This document shows, piece by piece, positions 16,408-25,435 of a stretch of 36,997 bases of DNA. Within the stretch, counting starts at the first letter, position 1. The number at the start of each line of letters is the position of its first letter. A model generated the notes under the pieces. The model saw only the letters and a list, made by a program, of their open reading frames with translations. It was not told the origin of the DNA and did not search any database. The position numbers were made by a program, and so were the translations under genes. The DNA is from an uncultured Lachnospiraceae bacterium (GTDB lineage Bacteria > Bacillota > Clostridia > Lachnospirales > Lachnospiraceae). The stretch lies in the NCBI GenBank assembly GCA_910585295.1, contig CAJUDE010000036.1, positions 1 through 36,997 on the forward strand. The letters run 5' to 3'.

Positions 16408-17496
16408 CTACGGAAACTCTACACAGGAGGCGCCTGCCCCTGATAAAATACGCGCCTGCTCCTGATATATCCTGTTCTCCCCATAAATATCCCGGTAAAT
16501 CAAATCCCCCTGCCCGTTCAGCTCAATGACCCGCGGCTGCAAGGTCCCTTTTTCTAACAATAAATCAATGCCCGCCATAGAAATTCCGTCAGGAGAACCA
16601 TCTGCATCTTGTGCATTACAGCCAGAAAACGCCCCATATGCCTTCTGGCACACTAAGGCAATCTGCTCCATCGTCCCTTCCTCCAACCCCAGTTCCCCCA
16701 CATCCAATGCCTGGTTGTTTAAATGAAGGTTTGTAATCGGGCCTTTCGATTGGCGGGCAACGATAGCGGCAATATGCCCATACTGGAACACCACCCGCAA
16801 GTCATAGCTTTTCCCATGGAAATCTGCTTTGGGGTGCCAGCGTTCCACCACGCACCCTAAAGACAGCAGATGGCCTAACAAACGGCTGCTTTCTTCGTTC
16901 CCTTCCATACATGCGAGCCTTTTGGTATTGATTAACCGCCCCTGCTCCAATCGGCAGGAAGTGTAGAGTTTCCTGCTGCCAGATTTTGGATGTAAACGGA
17001 AAGCCGACACCCCTGCCGCGCCTGAAAAATACCTTGGCTTCACAAAAACGCTGTAGCAATGCCTTGCTTCCATAACTGCTTCTAACTGTGCTGTTGAGGT
17101 GATTTCTTCGGGGAACATCTCCGTTACCAAAACCCCATGCGCCCAAAGGCGCAGCTTCGCCCCCTTTTTATCAAGCATCTGCCAGATTGCTTCTGGCGGA
17201 TTTAAAAAATGGCAATCTGCCTGGGACAATCGCTGCAGTTTTCTATGGTATGCCTTTAACTCCCTTTGCATCTGGCATAGCTGAACCGTTTGATAGGCAG
17301 GGGGGTCAATTTTCACTGCTGCGCCCTGCAATTTGCCCAAATCAAATTCCTCTGTGAAATCTTCCCAATCTACCGTATGGACGGGGACGCCCAAACGGTC
17401 TGCTGCCTTTTGAAAAAAAACTGCCCTTTTAGAAGATGGGCCGCCAATTAGGACGACCCTTCTTTTTTCCTGCTTCCCTGTACCCATCCAGGACAT
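16408..17496 (-). CDS. STM4014-family ATP-grasp protein
   Basis: A 362-residue cytoplasmic protein with ATP-grasp features. Lys153 in YSVFVKPRYFSGAAGVSAFR fits the nucleotide-binding lysine and glycine loop, DLRVVFQYG comes next, and AGIDLLLE plus PRVIELNGQGD (Glu325, Asn327) match the metal-binding strand. ATP-grasp enzymes join a carboxylate to an amine or thiol through an acyl phosphate, as in RimK or peptide-natural-product ligases. The start at 17496 is two bases after the stop of the LRR gene, so the two are translationally coupled; an ATG at 17487 is an alternative. Which acid and which amine it joins is unknown. Confidence 0.85.
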   Translation of the reverse strand: MSWMGTGKQEKRRVVLIGGPSSKRAVFFQKAADRLGVPVHTVDWEDFTEEFDLGKLQGAAVKIDPPAYQTVQLCQMQRELKAYHRKLQRLSQADCHFLNPPEAIWQMLDKKGAKLRLWAHGVLVTEMFPEEITSTAQLEAVMEARHCYSVFVKPRYFSGAAGVSAFRLHPKSGSRKLYTSCRLEQGRLINTKRLACMEGNEESSRLLGHLLSLGCVVERWHPKADFHGKSYDLRVVFQYGHIAAIVARQSKGPITNLHLNNQALDVGELGLEEGTMEQIALVCQKAYGAFSGCNAQDADGSPDGISMAGIDLLLEKGTLQPRVIELNGQGDLIYRDIYGENRIYQEQARILSGAGASCVEFP

Positions 17497-17498
17497 TC

Positions 17499-18362
17499 CT
17501 ATTCTGTCAGCATTGGGTAATAATAAACGTCCCCATCAAACTCATCTGCTTCCTGCTGGTTGTCCACATTTACCTGGATGCCTGGAAGCGCTTCTAGTTT
17601 CTCCATCATATCTTCTGACATAAAATGGTACTGCAGTTCTAACTGCTTAATATTGGGATATTCTGGCAGCTTATCCAGCAGCATTTGCCCGCCTTTATCT
17701 GTCAAGCTGCCCATGGATAAATCTAAAGTTGAAATCTGCCCCATATATTTGCTGCCCAAAACTACCTCTGCAATCTCATCCTGGATTTCACTGTCTGTAA
17801 TCCCTAAATAAGTAAGCTGTGGGAACTGGGACTCTTCCAGGAATTTCTGGATTGTGGCGCAATCCCCGTCAAACCCATACCCCTCCACGCCAATATACAG
17901 CAATAGCTTTTGCAATGACGGAAGCTTGGCTTTTTGTATAGACTCAATGACATTTTTGGGAAGCCCCCCGCAGATAATTTCCAAATGCTTCAAATTCCCA
18001 TGGACAATTTCCCCAAGTTCCAAGTCGGTGCTTCCCTTGATGGTCAGCCTTTCTAACTGGGGCAGCGCTTCCCAAAATTTGGAATAATCTGCCTGGATAA
18101 TCCAGGAAACCTCACAGTCTTCATATCCCATATCCGCGAAAAACAGGCTTTTAATATTGGAAAACTTCTCTTTATTCTCTACAATTCCATCCACAATAGC
18201 CTGCATCCCTGCCTCTGTATCATCCCAGCATTCCCCCCAAGGGCCAATAATAATCTCGTCTAAAGTGGATAACTCCGCGTCCCCTAAAATCTCCTTAAAT
18301 AAATTCTCTCCTGACTTCTCCTCGTCCTCATACGCATAAGCAAACCGTTTACTTTTGTACAT
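17499..18362 (-). CDS. STM4015-family leucine-rich-repeat protein
   Basis: A 287-residue, acidic, soluble protein and the first gene of the operon. Residues about 90-270 hold irregular leucine-rich repeats of the RNase-inhibitor kind (LERLTIKGSTDLELGEI, LPSLQKLLLYIG, ISTLDLSMGSLTDKGGQMLL). It ends in a short tail, DGDVYYYPMLTE, beyond the repeats. STM4015 proteins are found with STM4011-4014 and have no known activity; an LRR protein could be a scaffold, a receptor for the enzymes' product, or the substrate itself. No signal peptide or membrane helix. AGGAGG lies six bases before ATG 18362; the promoter is at 18423-18451. Confidence 0.85.
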   Translation of the reverse strand: MYKSKRFAYAYEDEEKSGENLFKEILGDAELSTLDEIIIGPWGECWDDTEAGMQAIVDGIVENKEKFSNIKSLFFADMGYEDCEVSWIIQADYSKFWEALPQLERLTIKGSTDLELGEIVHGNLKHLEIICGGLPKNVIESIQKAKLPSLQKLLLYIGVEGYGFDGDCATIQKFLEESQFPQLTYLGITDSEIQDEIAEVVLGSKYMGQISTLDLSMGSLTDKGGQMLLDKLPEYPNIKQLELQYHFMSEDMMEKLEALPGIQVNVDNQQEADEFDGDVYYYPMLTE

Positions 18363-18422
18363 ATCCTACCTCCTGTTTCCCACAGCCAATCGCTGGAATG
18401 GCTGGCCATATTCTATGTTTAT

Positions 18423-18451
18423 ATTTTATGGCAACCAAACTTGATTTGCAA
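18423..18451 (-). promoter_or_regulatory. Promoter of the STM4015-4011 operon
   Basis: Minus strand: TTGCAA (18451-18446), a 17-bp spacer and TAAAAT (18428-18423), about 60 bp before the first start codon. An overlapping pair, TTGGTT and TAGAAT with 17 bp between, is a second possibility. It lies right beside the end of the recombinase fragment. Confidence 0.6.
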
Positions 18452-18458
18452 GGAAAAT

Positions 18459-18684
18459 ATGCCAGCAGCCGTCTCATTCCAGGCCGGTCCATACTAGTCC
18501 CGTAGTACCCGTCATCTGCAATTTCCTCAAACTCATCTGCCTGAAAACAGTGTTTCTGCAACTACCTTTTAATGCAGTCTCTTTGGGAAATGACGCTGCA
18601 GCTTTCTTCTGCAGAACCTTCCTCTATATCTCCATCTTCCTTTGAAAGCCGCAGATAATAGAAATCCTGTTTCTCAGCCGACAT
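18459..18684 (-). pseudogene. Large serine recombinase (TnpX-like), N-terminal fragment
   Basis: From ATG 18684: MSAEKQDFYYLRLSKEDGDI, then EEGSAEESCSVISQRDCIKR, an in-frame TAG (18564-18562), then ADEFEEIADDGYYGTSMDRP and GMRRLL. This is the catalytic N-terminus of clostridial transposon recombinases: Tyr-x-Arg-x-Ser with Arg12 and nucleophile Ser14, and the DDGYxGTxxxRPGM block. The remaining several hundred residues are gone after about 18459. A short frame starting three bases after the permease stop (18793) precedes it and may be part of the same element. With truncated tnpV on the other side, it shows that a transposon once abutted the STM operon. Confidence 0.8.
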
Positions 18685-18796
18685 TCTCCATTGCAATCGT
18701 AAACTATGCGGCTTGGCGTCTTGGCATTCGGCCTGGCACATCCTTTGTCATACTTTGCTGCAGCATCCTTATAATCATGGTTTCCGTATCCATGTT

Positions 18797-21121
18797 TCAC
18801 TGTTGTAGTTTTATGGTATCCACAATGGACATTTTCCCGATTTTTTTGATTGGCCGCCGGATAGCCAATGCCGCAGAGCCGAAACATAAAAGAACAATCA
18901 GCAACAGGGACGCAGTAGGAAGCTGCCAGCTGGTTCCCCATTTACCGGCAATCAGGAATTGGAACATCATTTTATTTAGAGGAAGCCCCAGGACGCATCC
19001 GGTGACACATCCCAATACTGCATAGGTGACCGCTTCTGCAGCAATCATCTTATAGATCTGCCCAGCCCCCATACCAATAGAACGCATCACGCCATACTGC
19101 TGTGTTCTTGCCGCCACGCTGGCATTCATACTGTTAAAGATATTGAACATGGTGATCAGCGCAATGATGAGCAAGAACCCATAAATGAACACCGCTCCTG
19201 TATAATAGGAACTCTGAGATTCCGAATTTGACAGCCGTTTATCTGCAATGGAGCTATCCGGTGGACAGAGGCTTCGTATCGCTGATACTGTCTCGTCACT
19301 GCCGCTGCCTGCAAACTGTATATCCACAGTTGTATAGCTTGCCATACCAATGCTCTCTGTAAACATCTGTTCTGAGCATATGATATATCCAAGGCTTCCG
19401 GCCTCACTTGACGTATTTGTAGACGAAAGGATTCCCGCAATCCTCACCTGTTTCTCCCCAAAAGGCGTATGGAGCGTCACAGCATCCCCGACTTTCCATT
19501 GCATGCCGTCCCGGTAGGTGACTAAGACATCCCCAGCCCCTCCCTGCACAGGCTCGGTATTCCCCTCGATCAGTTCCTCTTCTGCCCATTTGCACTGGTT
19601 TTCTTCATAGGAAACCAGTGCAGCCGTTCCGCTCTCGGTATCGGAAGAAACGGATAACCCACTGTATTCCATCCTCCCGAAGGCACATTTCACACCCTCA
19701 ATTTCCCCGATATCTTCTATTACAGAAGGCTCCAATCCTGCAGCAGTTGTCACAGATACATCTCCCGCCCATGGGGCTAACGCAGGCATGCCCTGATCCA
19801 GAAAGACAACCATTACCTGAAAAGCAAGGAACAACATGATGCTGATAGCAAAGGAACAGGTCATCAGGAATAAATTCTTTTTCCCGGACAAAGCATGGAA
19901 TACGCCCATGCCTGTCTCCACACGGAACAGCTTCGTATTCGCCGCACGCTTATTCTGCGTCAGCTGGGAGCCTCCGCTGATTGCCGTGACAGGCGAAACC
20001 CTGGAGGCTCTTTTCGCCGGAGAAAGGGATGCAAGGAGGACGATCAGAAAGCCCACCACGGCCCCTGCCAGTATGCCGATGATACTGAATTCAAATAGCG
20101 GAACCTCTGAGAAACGGTCCCCGCTGATGGACCTCAGCAGCAGACAGGCAGCCCATGTCACAATCTGGCCTGCCAGCAGGCCGATGGGCACCCCCTTCGC
20201 GCTCTGACGAAGCCCTTGCAGGATCACAAAATGTTTTACCTGTTTCCTGGATGCCCCCAAACAGCGAAGCAGCCCATAAACCCTCGTCCTCTCCAATACA
20301 TTGGTGTTAAAGCTTGCAGAGATCATCACCGTCCCCGCAATCAGGACAAGGAAAACAAGAATTGCCGCAATCAGATAGAGAGCCTGCATGATATTGCTCT
20401 CGCTTTGTCCCATCAGGCCTAATAAAGCGGTATTTTCTGAAATCTGGCCGTCAGAAAGGCCAAACTGTCCCTTGATTTCCTTTATGGCCTCCTGAATATG
20501 GGCGCCATCCTTAAACTGGATACGGTAAGTGGTTCCGTCTGCTGCGTTTTCATCTGCAATGGCGAGGAAGCCATCCTCACTCAGCGCCATCCCACAGATA
20601 TCCGCTTTCAGCATGGAACCCATATCCGCAAGGGTTCCGGTAATCCGGTATTGTTTTTGTGAGCCGTCCGGAACCGTAACCGTCATGTTATCGCCAATGG
20701 ACAGGCCCAGCCGCTCCATGGCGCTTTCATTCAGCAATGCCTCATCCGGAAGGGAAGGGTATGCCCCGTCCGTCATATCCATTTCGGTCAGGGATTCCAA
20801 TGTTTCTTCTTCCGCCCCCACAAAGCTGACGGTTTTGCCAGATAGTATCCCCGTGCTGCCTTGATATACCCACCCTGATAAAGCTACGTCAACCCTTGCC
20901 GATACCAGTTCTGCCGTCTCCTCCTCCACATCATGGAGCGCTGCATGGTATTCGCCACCTGTCTTGATAAAATAACTTTTCTGGGAGCGCATCGCCATGT
21001 CCGCCATACTAAAGATTGCCATTACAAGGCATACAGAAAGAGTAATACACAGTATGGAGGTTCGGTTGTTTTTGCGGTGGGCCCTTTCATACTGGGGTAT
21101 CAGCCCAAGATAACTTTTCAT
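18797..21121 (-). CDS. FtsX/MacB-type ABC transporter permease
   Basis: A 774-residue membrane protein. Helix 1 is at about residues 23-43; a large outer domain spans about 45-235; three helices follow around 245-370, with LERTRVYGLLRCLGASRKQV at the coupling site. A second half has one helix (about 425-450), another outer domain, and three C-terminal helices with AARTQQYGVMRSIGMGAGQI. This two-fold FtsX layout is that of antimicrobial-peptide or lipid exporters and of signalling transporters. Its ATG overlaps the ABC ATPase stop (ATGA), so both are translated together. The regulator and kinase genes upstream probably control it. The transported or sensed compound is not evident. Confidence 0.9.
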   Translation of the reverse strand: MKSYLGLIPQYERAHRKNNRTSILCITLSVCLVMAIFSMADMAMRSQKSYFIKTGGEYHAALHDVEEETAELVSARVDVALSGWVYQGSTGILSGKTVSFVGAEEETLESLTEMDMTDGAYPSLPDEALLNESAMERLGLSIGDNMTVTVPDGSQKQYRITGTLADMGSMLKADICGMALSEDGFLAIADENAADGTTYRIQFKDGAHIQEAIKEIKGQFGLSDGQISENTALLGLMGQSESNIMQALYLIAAILVFLVLIAGTVMISASFNTNVLERTRVYGLLRCLGASRKQVKHFVILQGLRQSAKGVPIGLLAGQIVTWAACLLLRSISGDRFSEVPLFEFSIIGILAGAVVGFLIVLLASLSPAKRASRVSPVTAISGGSQLTQNKRAANTKLFRVETGMGVFHALSGKKNLFLMTCSFAISIMLFLAFQVMVVFLDQGMPALAPWAGDVSVTTAAGLEPSVIEDIGEIEGVKCAFGRMEYSGLSVSSDTESGTAALVSYEENQCKWAEEELIEGNTEPVQGGAGDVLVTYRDGMQWKVGDAVTLHTPFGEKQVRIAGILSSTNTSSEAGSLGYIICSEQMFTESIGMASYTTVDIQFAGSGSDETVSAIRSLCPPDSSIADKRLSNSESQSSYYTGAVFIYGFLLIIALITMFNIFNSMNASVAARTQQYGVMRSIGMGAGQIYKMIAAEAVTYAVLGCVTGCVLGLPLNKMMFQFLIAGKWGTSWQLPTASLLLIVLLCFGSAALAIRRPIKKIGKMSIVDTIKLQQ

Positions 21122-21801
21122 CTCGCTGCCACCCCCAAATCTTTCAGCCTGCCGTCCGTCATACGCAGCACCCGGTCCGTTGTATTCGCATGGTTCTCAT
21201 TGTGGGTAATCATCAGGATTGTCTGCCTGTACTTGGCTGACATGGATTTTAAGAGGGTGATGACCTCCTGGCTGTTCTTGGAATCCAGATTCCCGGTAGG
21301 CTCATCCGCCATGATGATTGCGGGACGGGACGCCAACGCCCTCCCGATTGCCACCCTCTGCTGCTGTCCTCCGCTTAACTCACTGGGGAGGTGCTTCCTG
21401 CGTTCCTTTAAGCCCAGGATTTCAAGCAGCTCCTCCACATACTTCTGGTCCGGCTTCTGGTAATCCAGCAGCAGAGGGAATGTGATGTTCTGCTCTACAT
21501 TCAATTCCGGTATAAGGTTAAAGGACTGGAAGATAAACCCAATATTCTGGCGGCGGAATACCGTAAGCTTTTTTTCAGGCATGGAAAAAATATCCTTCCC
21601 GTCAATCAGCACTTTTCCGGAGGTCGGGTTATCCAAGGCCCCCACCATATTTAACAGTGTGCTTTTCCCGGAACCGGATTCGCCTACGATTGCGATAAAT
21701 TCCCCTTTGCCCACGGAGAATGAAACATTGTCAAGCGCCCGGACTTGTGCTTCCCCTTTTCCATAGGTCTTACATAGATTCTGTACTTCAAGAATATCCA
21801 T
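21118..21801 (-). CDS. ABC transporter ATP-binding protein (MacB/LolD type)
   Basis: A 227-residue ATPase partner of the FtsX permease. Walker A GESGSGKST (40-48), Q-loop FQSFNL, signature LSGGQQQR, Walker B IIMADEPTGNLD and switch His in ITHNENH are all present. I start at ATG 21801 (MDILEVQNLCKTYG), eight bases after GGCAGG; the longer frame to 21831 has no better site and adds non-family residues. The stop overlaps the permease start by four bases. It lies 64 bp after the kinase gene, in the order regulator-kinase-ATPase-permease common for peptide-sensing modules. Confidence 0.93.
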   Translation of the reverse strand: MDILEVQNLCKTYGKGEAQVRALDNVSFSVGKGEFIAIVGESGSGKSTLLNMVGALDNPTSGKVLIDGKDIFSMPEKKLTVFRRQNIGFIFQSFNLIPELNVEQNITFPLLLDYQKPDQKYVEELLEILGLKERRKHLPSELSGGQQQRVAIGRALASRPAIIMADEPTGNLDSKNSQEVITLLKSMSAKYRQTILMITHNENHANTTDRVLRMTDGRLKDLGVAAR

Positions 21802-21865
21802 AATCATTACCTGCCTTTCGGGAACTATCATACCCGATGTGCCTTACTCTCACATGAATCTCATC

Positions 21866-23101
21866 TTACTCTTTTGTAAGATGGAAAAAGCTTAAGACGA
21901 ATCTGCTGCCCCGCCCGACCTTGCTTGTTACAGAAACCGTCCCCTGGTGAGCCTCTACAATGGATTTGGCCAGCGGCAGCCCCAGACCGATCCCATGGGT
22001 ATCTTGGGAAAAACAGCTCCGGTAGAACCGTTTGAAGATATTATGGATATCCTCCTGGTGGATCCCTTTCCCGTTGTCCTCCACCATAATGTTTGTAAGA
22101 AGTGGTGTCCTCTCCCAACTGACCACTATCCTCCCGCCTCTCTGGGTATGCTCCAGCGCATTTTTTACCATGTTCCCCAAAGCTTCCGACATCCAGAGGG
22201 CATCGCAATAGAGTGAGACATCGTGATTTCCAGATAACACAATCCCCTTCTCTTCCTGGGCGGCCAGTGCCTCAAAGCGTTCTATCACGTCCTGCAGGAG
22301 CATTTCAATGTTTTCCTCCGCCTTTTCCAGCCTGACCACGCCTGCGTCCAGCCTGGCTATCTTTAAGAGCGTATAGACTACATCCTCCATCCGGCGTATT
22401 TCCCGCAGGGATTTCTGGCTGAAAGTATGGATTGTTTCGCTGTCCGTATCTCCCTGCGCCATAATCTCATCATACATCTTAATCGCTGCCAGGGGCGTCT
22501 TTAACTGATGTGAAACATCTGAGATCATAGCCTGCAAAAATTCGCGCGTCTGTTTTTCATGCTCTGCCTGGGCAGAGAGGATGGCGGCAAGCTCATTGAT
22601 CCTGTGGAACAGGCTGTACCAGTCCCCGGTTTCCTCACTGTCAATCCTCTGGTCCGTATCTCCCTCCAGGAACCGGGTAATCACGGTATCCGCCTTTGCA
22701 AGCGCCTTTCTTTGTCTCTGGATATAAATCCAGACCGTCAAAAAAACGGCCGCAAAAACGCCAAAAAGCATACCACTGAGCAGAACGGCGGTACGCTTTT
22801 GGTAAGCGGCGACAACTGGAACCATCCCAGGATCCGTATTTTCATGGTAGCCCGCTTCTTTAAGGGCCTGCCTCCCGGCCTTCAGGTCAGAGTCCGTCTT
22901 GCCTTTCGTAAATGCAGCTGCTATATTTGTGTCTGGGTGGTTTACCAAATACCCTGCCGCCCCATAATCATGTTCCACAACTGCCTTCTGGAAATCATTT
23001 GTCATATAGGATAAAAAGATGCCTGAGCCTGCCGCCGCAGCCAGGCAGATGGTAAACAGCCAGCACAGCATCCTCCTTGTTTCTTTTCCCATTCTTTCCA
23101 T
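21866..23101 (-). CDS. Sensor histidine kinase
   Basis: A 411-residue kinase with two helices (about 11-31 and 106-126) around a short outer domain of about 75 residues, then a HAMP-like linker, HisKA with His198 in SDVSHQLKTPLAAIK, and HATPase with NMVKNALEHT, VEDNGKGI, FKRFYRS and GIGLGLPLAKSIV. I start at ATG 23101 because GGGGAG, inside the end of the regulator gene, is seven bases upstream. It pairs with the response regulator ending four bases earlier. The kinase fragment at 11661-11942 has the same N-terminal layout, so these were sister systems. Confidence 0.9.
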   Translation of the reverse strand: MERMGKETRRMLCWLFTICLAAAAGSGIFLSYMTNDFQKAVVEHDYGAAGYLVNHPDTNIAAAFTKGKTDSDLKAGRQALKEAGYHENTDPGMVPVVAAYQKRTAVLLSGMLFGVFAAVFLTVWIYIQRQRKALAKADTVITRFLEGDTDQRIDSEETGDWYSLFHRINELAAILSAQAEHEKQTREFLQAMISDVSHQLKTPLAAIKMYDEIMAQGDTDSETIHTFSQKSLREIRRMEDVVYTLLKIARLDAGVVRLEKAEENIEMLLQDVIERFEALAAQEEKGIVLSGNHDVSLYCDALWMSEALGNMVKNALEHTQRGGRIVVSWERTPLLTNIMVEDNGKGIHQEDIHNIFKRFYRSCFSQDTHGIGLGLPLAKSIVEAHQGTVSVTSKVGRGSRFVLSFFHLTKE

Positions 23102-23105
23102 AGCC

Positions 23106-23801
23106 TTACTCCCCAGCCCATTTATATCCAAACCCGATTTCTGTCAGAAGCTTTTTGGGGACATTGGGTTCATCTTCGATTTTCCTGCGCAGCCTGCGAA
23201 TATAGACAGAAAGGGTATTGTCATCCACATAACTGCCATTCCCATCCCAAAGACGGTCTAAGATCATCTCCCTTGGCAAAATACGGTTCGGATTTTTCAG
23301 GAACAGGCAGAGCAGCTTATATTCTACCAATGTCAGTGGCAATTCTTCTTCTCCCTTCCAGCAGACCCGCTCCCACATATCAATCCTGATCCCATTCGAT
23401 TCTAAAATCATGTCGCTCTTATTAAATTGTGCCGAACGGCGCAGCAATGCGTTGATCCTCGAAAGAACCTCTCCCAGTTTAAACGGTTTGGTAATGTAGT
23501 CATCCCCACCCATGTCCAGCCCTCTTATAATGCTGATCTCTCCATCCGAAGCGGTCAGGTAAATAATCGGGACAGCAGAAGTCTTCCGTACTTCTTTACA
23601 AATATCAAACCCTGTCCCATCCGGCAGCGTGACATCCAGCAGTAAAAGGTCATACCGGCCGCCCTGGAAGAATTGATACGCCGCCTTTACGGTACGGGCA
23701 TTATCCACCTGAAAACCATTCTTCTCCAGCGTGTATTTCAGGCCTTCAATCAGGCTTAAATCATCTTCCACATATAATATCTTTTTATCTTTCATTTTCA
23801 T
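23106..23801 (-). CDS. OmpR/PhoB-family response regulator
   Basis: A 231-residue regulator. The receiver domain (3-120) has acidic pocket VEDD, phospho-acceptor Asp56 in LLLLDVTLPDG, and the conserved Lys in DDYITKPFKLGEV. The winged-helix domain (about 130-231) has PLTLVEYKLLCLFLKNPNRI and the recognition part DDNTLSVYIRRLRRKIED, then IGFGYKW. Partner of the kinase encoded four bases downstream and the probable activator of the ATPase and permease genes. Start at 23801 follows AAGAGAAAG; ATG 23795 is an alternative. Confidence 0.93.
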   Translation of the reverse strand: MKMKDKKILYVEDDLSLIEGLKYTLEKNGFQVDNARTVKAAYQFFQGGRYDLLLLDVTLPDGTGFDICKEVRKTSAVPIIYLTASDGEISIIRGLDMGGDDYITKPFKLGEVLSRINALLRRSAQFNKSDMILESNGIRIDMWERVCWKGEEELPLTLVEYKLLCLFLKNPNRILPREMILDRLWDGNGSYVDDNTLSVYIRRLRRKIEDEPNVPKKLLTEIGFGYKWAGE

Positions 23802-23840
23802 ACGCTTTCTCTTACAATACGTGGCATCTGTTCCGTATTT

Positions 23841-24060
23841 TCACAGATACCACGTATACACAAGGATTTCACCGCCATCATCTGGGATACTAGTATTTTC
23901 CAGCGTTTCACCGGATCCAGTTTCATCAGCTTTAGCATGTTTTTTTGCAATCGTAAGCCCCAAACCGTTCCCCTGGACCTCCCGGTTTCTGGAATCTTCC
24001 ATGGTATACAGCCGTTCAAATATACGGTCCGCAAACTCTTTCTGAATAGATCTGTTCCTT
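23841..24060 (-). pseudogene. Histidine kinase C-terminal fragment
   Basis: The frame reads FADRIFERLYTMEDSRNREV then QGNGLGLTIAKKHA, the F and G2 boxes of an HATPase domain. The following residues no longer match a kinase, and no upstream part is present. It is a leftover tail of a kinase between the intact regulator gene and the next ABC transporter, more evidence of repeated turnover of such modules. Confidence 0.6.
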
Positions 24061-24103
24061 TGCGTATACCTTCTTAGGATTCTGTAACGGTAATTTCAGG
24101 ATT

Positions 24104-25435
24104 TCAAACTCTTTTGCCGATATGATAAAAAAGAAAAACTATGGCTTCCACAGCCAGCAGAACCAGCAAGGCATACAGTAACACCGGCCAGGCTAAGACT
24201 GCCCCCGCGAGCAGGAGCATTGCCACTGGAACCACATATTTCCGCGGATGGTGCCACAGGTCGCTTTCAATCTTCCAGCCCCGGATGGGATAAAACCATT
24301 CCAGCAGCACAGAGAACACCGCGCTCTGCAGGGCAAAGAAAACAGCCCCCGCAGTCATTAGGACAGTGACGCTGCCGTTTTGCATCTGCCAGCTACAGAG
24401 GAATATCACATCTGCGGCCATATTACAAAGAAAGATAAACAGGCAGTATGGAATGCAAAAGCGCCGTTTCTGCCCGGGCAGGAAACGGACTGCCTGCTCT
24501 AAATCAGGGTCGCAGGACAGTAGGATACAGATGGGAGTATTTAAGGATAGGATCGCAAAACCCACTGGAATAACGGACAGACCGGCTATTTCCCTTAAGA
24601 AATAGGGCAGTACCAGGGCTATGCACCACATCACAACGGTATTGAGCAGATAATTCTTATGGCAGCTCAGATACCGGAAAAAATACCTCCAAAGTATTGC
24701 CCCCTTCCTCTGCCGGACCACATGGCTTTTCCTAATTATTGCCGAATGCCCTCGCTTTGGCTGGGGCAGACCCTGGCAAAAAGGGGCGCCTGAAGGGTGG
24801 TTCTTACTCTCCTTCTGATAAAAATCGTATCCGTCTGCTCTCCATAAAATCAAGACGGCAAACAGACTATTCACAAGCAGCAACAGGCCAGCCAAGACCT
24901 CATTTCCAAATACAATAGAATCCACGCTTCGCGAGTCTTCTATTGCCATGAATAAAATTGCGAATACTATGGCTGCAGCCCATAGCCCGCCCACATACCA
25001 GTATTTCCTCATGGAATAAACCGCGGCAGCCATAAAGGCCGCATGGACCATGCAGAGGATCATTCCCACAAGTTCTACCGGTTTCCAGGCAGAAACGGCC
25101 AGCAGAACCGCAAAAAGCAGCCCTGTCTTTGTAATAACCGTATAGGCGCCCAGCACCCCCACATAAGAGAAAACAAACTCCCGGCGTCGATGCGGCAACA
25201 TCAGCATAGCCGTAAGCTCCACCGCGTTATCTTTGGAAGAAAGAGCCTGCCACATCACGCCCGCAGTAAATGTGCTGATCATCAAAACCCGGATAAACGA
25301 TGCAATCTGAACCTGGAAGCCGGCAATATAGAGTCCCCAAAATATAATCACATCCATAAAAAAAGTCCGTGGCAGCCGCTCATATTTTGCCCCGAACAGC
25401 TTTTTGGCAAAGGCCCTACCTGTCATTTTCATCAT
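24104..25435 (-). CDS. ABC transporter permease (ABC-2-like), unknown substrate
   Basis: A 443-residue protein with about a dozen hydrophobic helices in two groups and a basic cytoplasmic loop near residues 215-250 (PKRGHSAIIRKSHVVRQRKG). I start at ATG 25435, which follows GGGAGG by six bases inside the end of the ATPase gene; the two genes overlap by 20 bp. Sequence alone does not name a family for me, but position beside an ABC-2-type ATPase and the helix pattern support a membrane partner. It could be an exporter or an immunity transporter. No regulator is directly attached. Confidence 0.75.
   Translation of the reverse strand: MMKMTGRAFAKKLFGAKYERLPRTFFMDVIIFWGLYIAGFQVQIASFIRVLMISTFTAGVMWQALSSKDNAVELTAMLMLPHRRREFVFSYVGVLGAYTVITKTGLLFAVLLAVSAWKPVELVGMILCMVHAAFMAAAVYSMRKYWYVGGLWAAAIVFAILFMAIEDSRSVDSIVFGNEVLAGLLLLVNSLFAVLILWRADGYDFYQKESKNHPSGAPFCQGLPQPKRGHSAIIRKSHVVRQRKGAILWRYFFRYLSCHKNYLLNTVVMWCIALVLPYFLREIAGLSVIPVGFAILSLNTPICILLSCDPDLEQAVRFLPGQKRRFCIPYCLFIFLCNMAADVIFLCSWQMQNGSVTVLMTAGAVFFALQSAVFSVLLEWFYPIRGWKIESDLWHHPRKYVVPVAMLLLAGAVLAWPVLLYALLVLLAVEAIVFLFYHIGKRV

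Noticed and set aside
19836..21463. Long plus-strand frames opposite the FtsX and ABC ATPase genes
   Set aside because: They are mirror frames of well-supported minus-strand genes and show no domain or ribosome site.
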